Shown here in pieces: positions 8,672 through 17,329 of a stretch of 64,000 nucleotides of DNA. Below the pieces are notes generated by a model that was not told the DNA's origin, searched no databases, and saw only the letters and a list, made by a program, of their open reading frames with translations. The stretch comes from Methylobacterium sp. SyP6R (GTDB lineage Bacteria; Pseudomonadota; Alphaproteobacteria; Rhizobiales; Beijerinckiaceae). How positions within the stretch are numbered: the stretch's first letter is position 1; the number at the start of each line of letters is the position of its first letter. The position numbers and the translations under genes were made by a program. Where the stretch lies: the NCBI RefSeq assembly GCF_019216885.1, contig NZ_JAAQRC020000001.1:4126001-4190000 (forward strand), given 5' to 3'.

Positions 8672-11293
8672 TCAGTTCCGCCGCAGCAGGCGCTCGAAGT
8701 AATCGAGCTCTTCCGCCGGGCGGCTCGGATCGCCGAGCTTGCGGCGCAATTCCTCCAGGATGCGCCGGGCCCGCTCGACGCCGGATTCCTCGGCGGTCGG
8801 CACGCGCACGCGGCCGTCGGAGAAGTCGCGGCTGCGGGTCGGGCGGCCGAGGGGATCGTTGTCGCGGGCGCCCTGACGGCCGGGCTGGGTGGGATTGCCC
8901 TGGCCCTGCTGCTGCCCGTCGGCCTGCTGGCCGTCGCCGTCCTGGCCCATCTGCTGCATCTGCTGGGCCATGCCCTGCGCGCCGCGCTGCAATCCTTCGA
9001 GGGCACGCCCCTGGGCGTCGACGGCGGACCCGTCCTGGCCCTGGCCGAGGGCGTTCTCGGCCTCGCGCATCGCCTGCTCGGCATCGGACAGGCCCTGCTC
9101 GCCCTGCATGCCGAGCTCCTTCATCCGGCGCTGCAAGTCCTCCAGGCGCTGGCGCAGGGCCTGCTGGCGATCCCCGACCCCGCCTTGCTTCTCGCCCTGC
9201 TGCCCCCCTTGCTGGCCGGGCTGCTGGCCGTCCTGCCCCTGGGGTTCGCCGCGCTGGCCCTGCTGCCCGCGCTGGCCTTGCTGGCGCTGGCCCTGCTGGC
9301 CGGGCTGCTGCGGCTGGCCGCGATTGCCGAAGCGGCGCTCCTGGCCCTGGCGGAAGGTCTCGTCGCGCAGGCCCTGCTGCTCGCCGGCCATCGCCTCCAG
9401 ATCCTGCATCTGGCGGTTCATCTCGCGGGCGGTGGGGTCGCTCATACGCGAGTTGGGCTGGGCGGTCTGCAGGTTCTCCAGGATGCCGCGGAGCTGGTCG
9501 AGCAGGCGCTGGGCCTCCGCCACGTCGCCGCGCTTCATCGCCTCCTGCATCTGGTCGAGCATCTTGGAGAGGTCGTCCGGCGTCACCGTCCGGTCGGCCT
9601 GCTGGTTCTGCTGCCCGGGATTCTGCGGGTTCTGCTGCTGGCGCTGGGCGAATTCCTTCAGGAAGCGGTCCATCGCCTGGCGCAGCTCCTCGGTGAGCTT
9701 GGCGATCTCCTGGTCGGAGGCGCCGCGCTCCATCGCGTCCTTGAGCCGGTCCTGGGCGGCGCGGAGCGCCTTCTCGGCATCCGAGAGGTCGCCCTCCTCG
9801 ATCTGCAAGGCCATGGTCCAGAGAAGGTCGGCGACCTCCGTGAGCGCCTCGTCGGTCTTCGCGGTGCGCAGGCGCTGCGCCGCCTCCCGCAGGCCGAGGA
9901 AGACGCCCCATTGCGGCGTGAACCGCTCCGGCGCGATCAGGAGCGCGTCGAGGGAGGTCTCGACCCGGGCCCGGCTGCCGTCCGGGTCGAGGACGAGGCG
10001 GCGCCGCTCCTCGGCCAGCGAACGCGCGAGCGGCTTGGTGAAGAACCGGCCCGGCAACGTGAAGGCGAGGGGGGCGGAGCGCCCCTCCTGGCCCGCCTCG
10101 TCCTTCGCCACCAGGGTCAGCAACACCTTGGCGCCGGCCCAGGGGTTGTCGGTGAGGTCGATCAGCGTGCGGGTGTCGCCGGTCCCCTGCGCATCGGCCG
10201 GCAGGCTCAGGGTCAGGCGCGGCGGCGGCACCAGGCTGCGCCCCTTCGTCTGCGGCTCGACGATCCCTTCCGCGGAGGCGATGCCGTAATCGTCCTTGGC
10301 CCGGTAGGCGAGGGTGAAGGTACCGCGCCCGTTGGTCTCCGGCTGGCCCGCGAAGGCGATCTCCGGCGGCCGGTCGGGGATGGTCTCGATGGTCAGCCGA
10401 TGGGTGCTGGCAAAGCCCGTCTGCACCGCGACCTCGGCGGTGCCGCCGGTGAGCGTGAAGCGCTCCTCGCGCAGGTCGGGCCGGGCCGGCGCGGTGGCGG
10501 GCAGGGCCTTGAGGCCGGCGCCCGGCGTCACCGTCGCGTCGCTGGCGCCGGCGATGCGCACCACCAGCGTCGAGTTCACCGGCGCCCGCAGGCGCTGGCC
10601 CGCCTCCGCCAGGGTGACGATGAGGGGGGGCGTCCGGGTATAGAGCGGCGGGTCGATCCAGCCGTCGACCCGGAACGAGGGCGCGGCCGCGACGGGCCCG
10701 CGCCAGTCGAAGGCGGCGCGCAGGCGCTCGCCGGCTTCCGGCCCCGCCACGAAGGCGGCACCCACGGCGGCGAGGATCGCGCCGGCGCGCAAGGCGAAGG
10801 GATCGCGCCGGGTCATCCCGGGCCGCGGGCCGGAGACCTTCAGCCGCGCCAGCGTGGCGGCGGCGCGGTTCCGATGCAGGGCCCAGAGCGCCCTTGTGCC
10901 GGGATCGTCCTGGCCCAGCGCCAGCGTGTCCTCGAGCGTCCGGGCCGGGCGGTGGCCGAGGCCCGCATCGCGGTCGATCCGCGCCAGCGCCTGGGTCCGT
11001 GCGATCCGGCGCAGGCGCACGAGCGGCAGCAGGGCGGCGGCGAGGGCGAGACCGAACAGCGCCACCCCGGCCATGCGCCAGGCCGGCCCGGCATCGAGCC
11101 ACAGCCCGAGCCACGAGACGGCGAGGAAGGCCAGCAGAACCGCGAGGCCGCGCCACAGGATCGGCCAGGCCTGCTCCCACAGGGTCACCCGCCCGGCCCG
11201 CAGCACCAGCCGGTCGAGCCCGGCGCGCACCGGATCGGCCCGGCCCTCCTGGGCGGGCTTGCGTTGCGCGCTCTCCGGCTCGGCCTTCATCAT
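8672..11293 (-). CDS. TIGR02302/DUF4175 family membrane protein with Gln-rich tail
   Basis: An 873-residue protein of the alphaproteobacterial DUF4175 (TIGR02302) family; function unknown. After a short cytosolic N-terminus there are two close hydrophobic segments (about 50-95) and another near 140-165. A large soluble, probably periplasmic region follows, with beta-rich stretches between about 190 and 480. Residues about 560-760 are helical and very rich in Gln, Gly, Arg and Pro, with runs such as QQQNPQNPGQQNQQ and GQQGQRQQGQRGQQ. The C-terminal part returns to conserved sequence (DPLGRPTRSRDFSDG, LDYFERLLRRN). ATG 11293 is preceded by GGGAG; a second ATG lies directly after it. The repeats encode the lowest-complexity DNA in this part of the window. 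Confidence 0.88.
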   Translation of the reverse strand: MMKAEPESAQRKPAQEGRADPVRAGLDRLVLRAGRVTLWEQAWPILWRGLAVLLAFLAVSWLGLWLDAGPAWRMAGVALFGLALAAALLPLVRLRRIARTQALARIDRDAGLGHRPARTLEDTLALGQDDPGTRALWALHRNRAAATLARLKVSGPRPGMTRRDPFALRAGAILAAVGAAFVAGPEAGERLRAAFDWRGPVAAAPSFRVDGWIDPPLYTRTPPLIVTLAEAGQRLRAPVNSTLVVRIAGASDATVTPGAGLKALPATAPARPDLREERFTLTGGTAEVAVQTGFASTHRLTIETIPDRPPEIAFAGQPETNGRGTFTLAYRAKDDYGIASAEGIVEPQTKGRSLVPPPRLTLSLPADAQGTGDTRTLIDLTDNPWAGAKVLLTLVAKDEAGQEGRSAPLAFTLPGRFFTKPLARSLAEERRRLVLDPDGSRARVETSLDALLIAPERFTPQWGVFLGLREAAQRLRTAKTDEALTEVADLLWTMALQIEEGDLSDAEKALRAAQDRLKDAMERGASDQEIAKLTEELRQAMDRFLKEFAQRQQQNPQNPGQQNQQADRTVTPDDLSKMLDQMQEAMKRGDVAEAQRLLDQLRGILENLQTAQPNSRMSDPTAREMNRQMQDLEAMAGEQQGLRDETFRQGQERRFGNRGQPQQPGQQGQRQQGQRGQQGQRGEPQGQDGQQPGQQGGQQGEKQGGVGDRQQALRQRLEDLQRRMKELGMQGEQGLSDAEQAMREAENALGQGQDGSAVDAQGRALEGLQRGAQGMAQQMQQMGQDGDGQQADGQQQGQGNPTQPGRQGARDNDPLGRPTRSRDFSDGRVRVPTAEESGVERARRILEELRRKLGDPSRPAEELDYFERLLRRN

Positions 11294-11379
11294 GCCTGGC
11301 TCCCGCTGGCACCGTCCGCGGACGGGCGACGAGGGCAGGCTAGCATGCCGGCCGGGTCGGGCCAGCGGGTCAAATCGGC

Positions 11380-11589
11380 TCAGGCCGGCCGGTCCTTGCG
11401 CGGCCTGTCCGCGTCGGGGGCATGCGGCACGCCCCCGCTCTGCCGTACCGCCGCGTCGCGCAGGGGCTGCACGGCGTTGCGGGCCTGGGCCAGGGTCGCC
11501 TGGTGCTCGGCGGCGACGCGGAACGCGCGCGCGACCACGGCCTCGGCGCGGGCGAGAAGATTGCCTTGGAGATTGCCTGGGGGTGCCAT
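11380..11589 (-). CDS. small hypothetical protein
   Basis: A 69-residue open frame with local GC-rich third positions and a start ATG at 11589 preceded by GGGAG at about 10 nt. Residues 12-50 are Ala/Arg-rich and likely helical (LLARAEAVVARAFRVAAEHQ), and the C-terminus is charged. No family was recognised. It lies 86 nt upstream of the DUF4175 gene on the same strand and could belong to the same transcript. Lack of homology evidence keeps this call tentative. Confidence 0.35.
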   Translation of the reverse strand: MAPPGNLQGNLLARAEAVVARAFRVAAEHQATLAQARNAVQPLRDAAVRQSGGVPHAPDADRPRKDRPA

Positions 11590-11784
11590 TCGTCAGCGTC
11601 TCCCGGATCACATGCCGGGACGTTAGCCGGAGAGGACTGGTCACCCCGTTCGGAAATCCTCTCGCATTTTAGCGATCACGGCTCGGGCGGCGCGGGAGAT
11701 CGCCGCCGGTCGGGATCGTCTCGATCGCCTTTGGGGTGACGGGGAGACGACTGCCATCGGTTCGGACCCATGCTCGGTCCTGTT

Positions 11785-12192
11785 TCATGGATGCAAAGCC
11801 GCCCCCTTCGTCGCCTTGTCGACGTCCTTCCTCGGGCCGTGGAGGGCGAGGCCGACGAGGTCCGGCGCGTCGGCGGGCTCGGACCGGAACACCTCGCGGT
11901 TGGCGGCGTCGTGCCCGGTCTCGAACATCGTCCGGACATAGGCGCTGCGGGCGAGGTCGCGCCGGATCGCCTGCTGCCAGGCGCGCTGGAGCACCTCGGT
12001 GGTAGCGGCGAAGATCAGCATCGGCTGGCCGAGCAGGCGGGCGTGGCGGCGGCCCGCCGCGTCGAGATAGGGTTCGCCCATCGCCTCGGGCACGGCACCG
12101 GCGATGCCGGTCGCCAGGAACGCGGTGACGTTCAGCTTCTGCCACACGGCGAGGTCGTCGCGGACCAGGATGGCCACCTTGGTGTCGAACAT
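11785..12192 (-). CDS. DUF2000 domain-containing protein
   Basis: A 135-residue soluble protein matching the DUF2000 pattern: N-terminal strand TKVAILVRDDLAVWQKLNVTAFL, then GEPYLDAAGRRHARLLGQPMLIF and a C-terminal ADAPDLVGLALHGPRKDVDKATKG. The family resembles peptidyl-tRNA hydrolase II folds but has no established reaction. ATG 12192 has GGGAGAG 7 nt upstream. It lies 32 nt downstream of the AraC-type regulator gene on the same strand, so the two are probably co-transcribed and the regulator may respond to the same signal. Confidence 0.85.
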   Translation of the reverse strand: MFDTKVAILVRDDLAVWQKLNVTAFLATGIAGAVPEAMGEPYLDAAGRRHARLLGQPMLIFAATTEVLQRAWQQAIRRDLARSAYVRTMFETGHDAANREVFRSEPADAPDLVGLALHGPRKDVDKATKGAALHP

Positions 12193-12224
12193 CGGGCTCT
12201 CCCTGCGGGTGATGGAGCGCAGGG

Positions 12225-13088
12225 CTAGTCGAGGGCGATCGCTCCGTCTGGAACGTTCGTGCGCCCGCTCCGGTAGACCGCCGGGGTGAGGCCGTAGGCG
12301 CGGCGGAACCAGCGGCCGAGATGGCTCTGGTCGGAGAAGCCGGCGGCGAAGGCGGCCTCGGCCGGCGGCGTCCCGGCGCGAAGCAACGCCCGGGCCCGGG
12401 CGAGGCGGATCTCGACCATGCAGGCATGCGGCGAGGTGCCGAAGCGCCGCCGGAAGGCGCGGGCGAGCTGGAACCGGTCCGCCGCCCCGGCGGCCCGGGC
12501 GAGCGTGTCGAGGCCGAAGGCCGTCGCGGCGTGGGCCCTGATGAAATCCATCGCCCGCTCGGCGACGACCGGATCGCCGTCGGGCGGCGGGGTGGAGGAT
12601 GCGGCGCCGAGATGGCGGCGCAGGTGCCCGGCGAGATCGTCCAGGGCCGCGTCGGTCGCGAGCGGCGAGGCGGCGCCGAACACGGCGCGACATGCCCGGG
12701 CGATGGCCCCGCCGAGATGCCGGTCGTCGGCCAGCGTGCGGCGGAACCCGATTCCCGCATCGCTGCCGCCCATCTCGCGTCGCAGCCAGTCCTGCGGCAG
12801 GTAGAGCATGCTGTAGCGGAAGCCCGGCTCCTCCAAAGCCTGCCCGTCATGGCGCTCGCCGGGCTCGATCAGGATCACCCGCCCGGCGACGCTCTGCCGG
12901 CGCGCGCCGCGGCAGTAGAAATCCTGGATGCCCTCATGGGTCACCCCGACCAGCCACTCGTCGTGGTGGTGCATGTCGTAGGCGTGGCCGAGGAACCGCG
13001 CCGTCACCGCCTCGATGCCGCTGGCGGCATCGCGCCGGAGATGGACGAAGTCGCGAACCGGCGGGCCCTGGTTCGATCCGCCGGTCAC
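12225..13088 (-). CDS. AraC family transcriptional regulator
   Basis: A 287-residue DNA-binding regulator. The N-terminal half is a cupin-like sensing domain (HAYDMHHHDEWLVGVTHEG, then GRVILIEPGERHDGQ). The C-terminal about 100 residues carry two helix-turn-helix units: the first around FGLDTLARAAGAADRFQLARAFRRRFGTSPHA and the second around AEAAFAAGFSDQSHLGRWFRRAYGLTPAVYR, both standard AraC signatures. Its ATG overlaps the stop codon of the upstream YoaK-type gene by 4 nt (ATGA), indicating translational coupling. The three-gene order YoaK-AraC-DUF2000 suggests the regulator controls its own operon; the ligand is unknown. Confidence 0.93.
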   Translation of the reverse strand: MTGGSNQGPPVRDFVHLRRDAASGIEAVTARFLGHAYDMHHHDEWLVGVTHEGIQDFYCRGARRQSVAGRVILIEPGERHDGQALEEPGFRYSMLYLPQDWLRREMGGSDAGIGFRRTLADDRHLGGAIARACRAVFGAASPLATDAALDDLAGHLRRHLGAASSTPPPDGDPVVAERAMDFIRAHAATAFGLDTLARAAGAADRFQLARAFRRRFGTSPHACMVEIRLARARALLRAGTPPAEAAFAAGFSDQSHLGRWFRRAYGLTPAVYRSGRTNVPDGAIALD

Positions 13089-13744
13089 GCCGCCGCACCC
13101 ACCCGCATCGCCCGTCCCACCGCGAGCGCCAGCACCAGCCCGACCACCGTGACCGGGACCACCAGCGCCTCGAGCCCGTAGCCCCGATAGGCCAGGCCCC
13201 CGGCCACCGCCCCGCCGACCAGCGCCAGCCAGGTGCAGGCATCCGGCACCCAGCCGAAGATCGGGCCCATCCGCGTCGCGGCCTGCGCCAGGGTGTGGCT
13301 GAGGCTGAACAGGGTACCGGTCACGAAGGTGACGCCGGGGCGAAAGCCCGCGCTCCGGCGCAAGGCCGCGTTCTGCGCCCCCATGGCGGCGGCGAGCAGC
13401 GGCGCCACCGGGCCTTGCGCCGGGCTGAAGGCCAGCGACAGCGCGACCATCAGGAGCGCGGCCTCGACGCAGAGCACCGCCGCCGGCCCCCAGCGCCCGG
13501 GCACGCGCAGCGAGACCAGGCTGCCGCAGAAGCCCCCGGTGAGGAAGCAGACGAACAGGAGGGCAATCTCCCAGGCGACGGGGTGGCCCGCCTGGGACAG
13601 CGAGACCGCGAACTGGGTCGAGTTGCCGCTCATGAACGAGGTGTAGAGCCCGTCGAGCCGCAGGAAGCCGACGGCGTCGACGTAGCCGGCGGCGGCGGTG
13701 AGCAGCAGGCCACCGGCGATGTCGAGGGGAGGAGTGTCACGCAT
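13085..13744 (-). CDS. YoaK/DUF1275 family membrane protein
   Basis: About 219 residues with six or seven hydrophobic segments, matching the DUF1275 family of small integral membrane proteins of unknown transport role. Family marks include GYVDAVGFLRLDGLYTSFMSGNSTQFA near the N-terminus and GAQNAALRR, FVTGTLFSLSHTLA later. I used ATG 13744; GTG 13795 is also in frame but overlaps the end of the preceding gene by 20 nt and adds a basic stretch. The 3' end overlaps the AraC gene by 4 nt. Confidence 0.88.
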   Translation of the reverse strand: MRDTPPLDIAGGLLLTAAAGYVDAVGFLRLDGLYTSFMSGNSTQFAVSLSQAGHPVAWEIALLFVCFLTGGFCGSLVSLRVPGRWGPAAVLCVEAALLMVALSLAFSPAQGPVAPLLAAAMGAQNAALRRSAGFRPGVTFVTGTLFSLSHTLAQAATRMGPIFGWVPDACTWLALVGGAVAGGLAYRGYGLEALVVPVTVVGLVLALAVGRAMRVGAAA

Positions 13745-13775
13745 GCGGGAGCGGAATCTTGCGAGAGCCTGACTC

Positions 13776-16517
13776 TCAGGGGGACGGCGCGGCACTCTCC
13801 TCCGTCAGGGCGCGCCGCACCAGCATCAGGTCGGGGTCGGAGGGGTCCGTCCTTACCGTAAAGCCGAGCTTGCGGCACATCGCCAGCATGGTGGTGTTCT
13901 CGCGCAAGACCTGGCCCTCGACGTGGCGTAAGCCCTCGGCCCGGGCCCAGTCGAGCATCAGCCCCATCAGCGACCAGCCCAGCCCGAGGCCCTTGAGGTC
14001 GGAGCGGACCAGGATCGCGTATTCGCCGGTCTCGTGGTTGGCATCCGCATGGAGGCGCACCGCCCCCATCATCGTGCCGTTGGCCTCCTCGATCGCCACG
14101 AAGGCGATGGCGCGGGCATAGTCGAGCTGGGTGAGGCGGGCGAGGAAGGCGTGGCTGAAGTCGCGCACCGGCGCGAAGAAGCGCAGGCGCAGGTCCTCGG
14201 CGCTGACTTGGCGGAAGAAGGCCTCGAACAGCCCCTCGTCCTCGGCCCGGACCGGGCGGACCAGGATCGCCTGCTCGTCGAGGGTGATGCGGCGCTCCCA
14301 GGCGCCCGGATAGGGCCGCACGGCGAAGCGCGCATGGCTCGGGCCGGCCCCCGCGTCGCGCCGCCGCTCCGGCGGCAGCGGCGCGACCGCCGCGCGGGCG
14401 TCGAGGGCGATGACGCCGTCGCGGTCGGCCAGCAGCGGGTTGATGTCGAGCTCGCGCAGCTCGGGCAGGTCGGCGGCGAGCTGGCCGAGCTTGACCAGCA
14501 CCAGGGCGACCGCCGCCTCGTCGGCGGCCGCGACATCGCGATAGGCCTTGAGCCGGCGCGCCACCCGGGTGCGGCCGATGAGGTCGGCGGCGAGCCGCCG
14601 GTCGAGGGGCGGGAGCGCCAGCGCCCGGTCGTCGATCACCTCGACGGCGGTGCCGCCGCGGCCGAACACCACGACGGGACCGAAGACCGGATCGTCGACG
14701 AGCCCGGCGATCAGTTCGCGCGCTTGCGTCCGCCGCAGCATCGCCTGGACGACGAACCCGGTCACCCTTGCATCGGGCCGCTCCCGCGCCGCCCGGGCCA
14801 GCATCTCGGCCGCCGCCTCGCGCACCGCCGCCTCGCTGGAGAGCCCCAGCCGCACGCCGCCGATGTCGGACTTGTGCACCACGTCCGGCGAGGCGAGCTT
14901 CAACGCCACCGTGCCCCCCGCCGCGATGATCGGCCAGGCGGCCTCCGCCGCCGCGTCGGAATCGGCGGCGAGGGTCACCCTCTGGGCCGGGATGCCGTAG
15001 GCGGCGAGCAGGTCCGCCATCTCGCGCGGGTCGAGCCAGGTCCGTCCCTCGGCGAGCACACGATCGACGATCGTCCTGGCGGCGCCGGCATCCGGCACCA
15101 GGTCGGCGGGGAGCATCGCCGGGGTGGTGGTGAGATCGTCCTGCGCCTCGCGGTAGCGCACCAGATGGGTGAAGCCCTCGACCGCATCGGCATCGGTGGC
15201 GAAGCGCGGAAGGCCGGCCTGGCTCAGGATCTCGCCGGCCGCCTCGTCGCCGACGGTGACGGCGAAGACCGGCCGGGCGCGAAAGCTGCCCTTGCGGCCG
15301 GTCTTCACCGCCTCGACGATCGCGCGCGCCACCGCACCGCCGCTCGAGAGGGCGGTGGGCACGTTGATGACCAGCACGGCGTCGTTGTCGCGGTCGGCCA
15401 TCAGCGCCTCCAGGGCGGCGGCGTAGCGCGGCCCGTCGGCATCGGCTCCGATATCGACCGGGTTGCGCCAAGCGGCCGGATCGGTGCCCGGGACCACCGT
15501 CGCCAGCCGCGCCCGGGTCTCGTCCGAGAGGCCCGCCAGGGTACCGCCGAGATCCATCAGCCGGTCGACCGCGATGGCGCCGACGCCGCGGCCATTGGCG
15601 AGGATCGCGAGGCGCCGCCCCGGGAAGGGACGCTGGCGCCCGAGCGTCTCGACCGCCGAGAACATCTCGTCGAGGTCCTGCACCCGCAGGAGGCCCGCCC
15701 GCCGGAAGGCGGCGTCGTAGACCGCGTCCTTGCGCGCGAGAATCCCCGTATGGGTGGCGGCACGGCCGTCGATCGCCCGGGCGGTGTCGTGCCGCCCCGA
15801 GCGCAGCACCACCACGGGCTTCGCCCGCGCGGCGGCCCGCGCCGCCGACATGAATTTCGGCGCGTCGGACACGCTGTCGATGGAGAGCAGGATCGCCCGG
15901 GTGCGGATGCAGGCGGCGAAATGATCGAGGCAATCGGCGATGTCGACGTCGATCGCGTTGCCCAGCGAGACGATGCCCGAGAAGCCGGTGCCGCGTCCTT
16001 GCGCCCAGGCGACGATACCCGCCGCCACCGTGCGCGACTGCGAGATCAGCGCCAGGTCGCCGGGGAGCGGCGCCCGGGCGAGCAGGCTGGCATTCAGCGC
16101 GCTCCCCGGCACCGCGAGCCCCATGCTGTCGGGCCCGACGAGGCGAAGGGAATGCCGCCGCGCCGCCGCTCGCGCCGCTTCCGCCAGCGAATCCGGTCCG
16201 CTGCCGAGGCCTGTGGTGATGATGACGGCCGCCCCGCAGCCCCGGCGGCCCGCCGCCGCCACCACCTCCGGCACGGTCTCGGGCGGGGTGACGATCACCA
16301 CGAGGTCGGCGGGCTCGGGCAGGTCGGCGAGATCGGCGAAGGCCTGCACGCCGTCGACGCGGTCGTGGCGCGGGTTCACCGGCCAGATCGGGCCCTGGAA
16401 GCCGGCCTCGCGCAGGTTGCGCAGGATCGCGGCGCCGAACGCGTTCGGCCGCTCGCTCGCGCCCACCAGCGCCACGGAGCGCGGGCTGAGGAGCCTGTCG
16501 AAGCGGTAGGTGCTCAT
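13776..16517 (-). CDS. acyl-CoA synthetase (NDP-forming type) fused to GNAT acetyltransferase
   Basis: A 913-residue multidomain protein like the Pat/PatZ protein-lysine acetyltransferases, which acetylate and so control acetyl-CoA synthetase and other acyl-CoA enzymes. Domains in order: CoA-binding Rossmann domain (1-140, SVALVGASERPNAFG), two succinyl-CoA-ligase-like domains (150-460) with the phospho-His region ATHTG (His256) retained, an ATP-grasp domain (about 490-700, VALKLASPDVVHKSDIGGV), and a C-terminal GNAT domain (about 740-900, YAILVRSDLKGLGLGWSLMGLM). The retained His could mean residual ligase activity, but family members are usually regulatory. ATG 16517. The YoaK gene follows 31 nt after the stop. 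Confidence 0.9.
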   Translation of the reverse strand: MSTYRFDRLLSPRSVALVGASERPNAFGAAILRNLREAGFQGPIWPVNPRHDRVDGVQAFADLADLPEPADLVVIVTPPETVPEVVAAAGRRGCGAAVIITTGLGSGPDSLAEAARAAARRHSLRLVGPDSMGLAVPGSALNASLLARAPLPGDLALISQSRTVAAGIVAWAQGRGTGFSGIVSLGNAIDVDIADCLDHFAACIRTRAILLSIDSVSDAPKFMSAARAAARAKPVVVLRSGRHDTARAIDGRAATHTGILARKDAVYDAAFRRAGLLRVQDLDEMFSAVETLGRQRPFPGRRLAILANGRGVGAIAVDRLMDLGGTLAGLSDETRARLATVVPGTDPAAWRNPVDIGADADGPRYAAALEALMADRDNDAVLVINVPTALSSGGAVARAIVEAVKTGRKGSFRARPVFAVTVGDEAAGEILSQAGLPRFATDADAVEGFTHLVRYREAQDDLTTTPAMLPADLVPDAGAARTIVDRVLAEGRTWLDPREMADLLAAYGIPAQRVTLAADSDAAAEAAWPIIAAGGTVALKLASPDVVHKSDIGGVRLGLSSEAAVREAAAEMLARAARERPDARVTGFVVQAMLRRTQARELIAGLVDDPVFGPVVVFGRGGTAVEVIDDRALALPPLDRRLAADLIGRTRVARRLKAYRDVAAADEAAVALVLVKLGQLAADLPELRELDINPLLADRDGVIALDARAAVAPLPPERRRDAGAGPSHARFAVRPYPGAWERRITLDEQAILVRPVRAEDEGLFEAFFRQVSAEDLRLRFFAPVRDFSHAFLARLTQLDYARAIAFVAIEEANGTMMGAVRLHADANHETGEYAILVRSDLKGLGLGWSLMGLMLDWARAEGLRHVEGQVLRENTTMLAMCRKLGFTVRTDPSDPDLMLVRRALTEESAAPSP

Positions 16518-16680
16518 GAACGTCCAGGCTCCGGGTCGGCGACGGCGGGCGGCGCGGATCGGCCAGTGGGCAAGTCAGTTAGGGCAGGGCGGCCCGAAGG
16601 TCACGGGACGCCCGGACCGGGGGAGGGCGCGACGTCGCGGCACGAGGTCACCGATGACGAGCATGAATGGGTGTGCAAGC

Positions 16681-16720
16681 GTGCGATGCTGCAATGCAAT
16701 ATGTTTCTATTGCGTCGCAC
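16681..16720. promoter_or_regulatory. dyad in divergent promoter region
   Basis: GTGCGA (16681-16686) is mirrored by TCGCAC (16715-16720). Inside it GCAAT (16696-16700, also directly repeated just before) faces ATTGC (16709-16713). The patch is conspicuously AT-rich for this genome and lies between the divergent genes starting at 16517 (minus) and 16807 (plus), so it is a candidate operator or promoter core. Confidence 0.4.
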
Positions 16721-16806
16721 CATGGTGAATGATCTACTGCGGTCTCCCGGCAGATCCCGGCTTTCCGGATGCGCTTCCCGCGCCGGACAGAACTCCTGGA
16801 CCACCG

Positions 16807-17133
16807 ATGCGTCTCCTCTCCCTCACCGCTCTCGGCCTCGTCCTCGCGACCGCGGCCGGCGCCTCCGAGCTGAATCCGCGCCAGGCCCACAGCCTCGATC
16901 TCGGTCCGGTGCGCGGCTCGGCCTACTACACCGTCGAGAAGGACGGCCTGCGGGTCGTCGCCACCCTGGCTCCGGCGGATGCCGGTGCCGCGACCCCGCT
17001 GCGGGTCATCACCACGCTGGCCTCCGACCAGGTCGTCAGCTTCTCGGTGCCCGGCACCCAGGACGGTGCCGCCGCCTCGGTGGCCTTCGCCCGCCGCGGC
17101 AACCGGGTCGAGGTCGCCTCGACCGGCTACTGA
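16807..17133 (+). CDS. small secreted hypothetical protein
   Basis: A 108-residue protein with an N-terminal signal peptide (MRLLSLTALGLVLATAAGAS, cleaved near residue 20) and a short beta-rich mature domain (YYTVEKDGLRVVATLAP, VVSFSVPGTQDG). It ends RRGNRVEVASTGY. Function unknown; a periplasmic location is inferred. ATG 16807 gives the proper signal peptide; the open frame runs further upstream without support. A hairpin with an 11-bp stem follows at 17145-17170. Confidence 0.7.
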   Translation: MRLLSLTALGLVLATAAGASELNPRQAHSLDLGPVRGSAYYTVEKDGLRVVATLAPADAGAATPLRVITTLASDQVVSFSVPGTQDGAAASVAFARRGNRVEVASTGY

Positions 17134-17144
17134 GTTCCAGCCTC

Positions 17145-17170
17145 CCTCGCGGATCACGGGATCCGCGGGG
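17145..17170 (+). terminator. hairpin after secreted protein gene
   Basis: Stem of 11 bp (one T-G pair) with ACGG tetraloop, centred on CGCGGATC/GATCCGCG and starting 11 nt after the stop. No T-run follows. Confidence 0.5.
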
Positions 17171-17329
17171 AGACCCCCTGTGCGTCCTGCCGGTGTGTTT
17201 CCTGCCGCGGGAGTGAGTGCCTGGGCCCTGCCGCTGCGGCGCACGCGCCGCTTGTCTTGTCTGCCGATCTTTGCCACCTGTCCGCCGGTCTCAAGACCGA
17301 CTTCGCGCACGGGCCCCAAGGATCACGCC

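Noticed and set aside
9185..11626. 813-codon open frame on the plus strand opposite the DUF4175 gene
   Set aside because: It is a high-GC antisense shadow, Leu/Arg/Gly-rich with no family motif, while the minus-strand frame has conserved DUF4175 sequence.
14034..17216. 1060-codon plus-strand open frame opposite the acyl-CoA synthetase-GNAT gene
   Set aside because: Composition is Arg/His/Gly/Asp-rich without domains; the opposite strand encodes a complete recognised multidomain protein.
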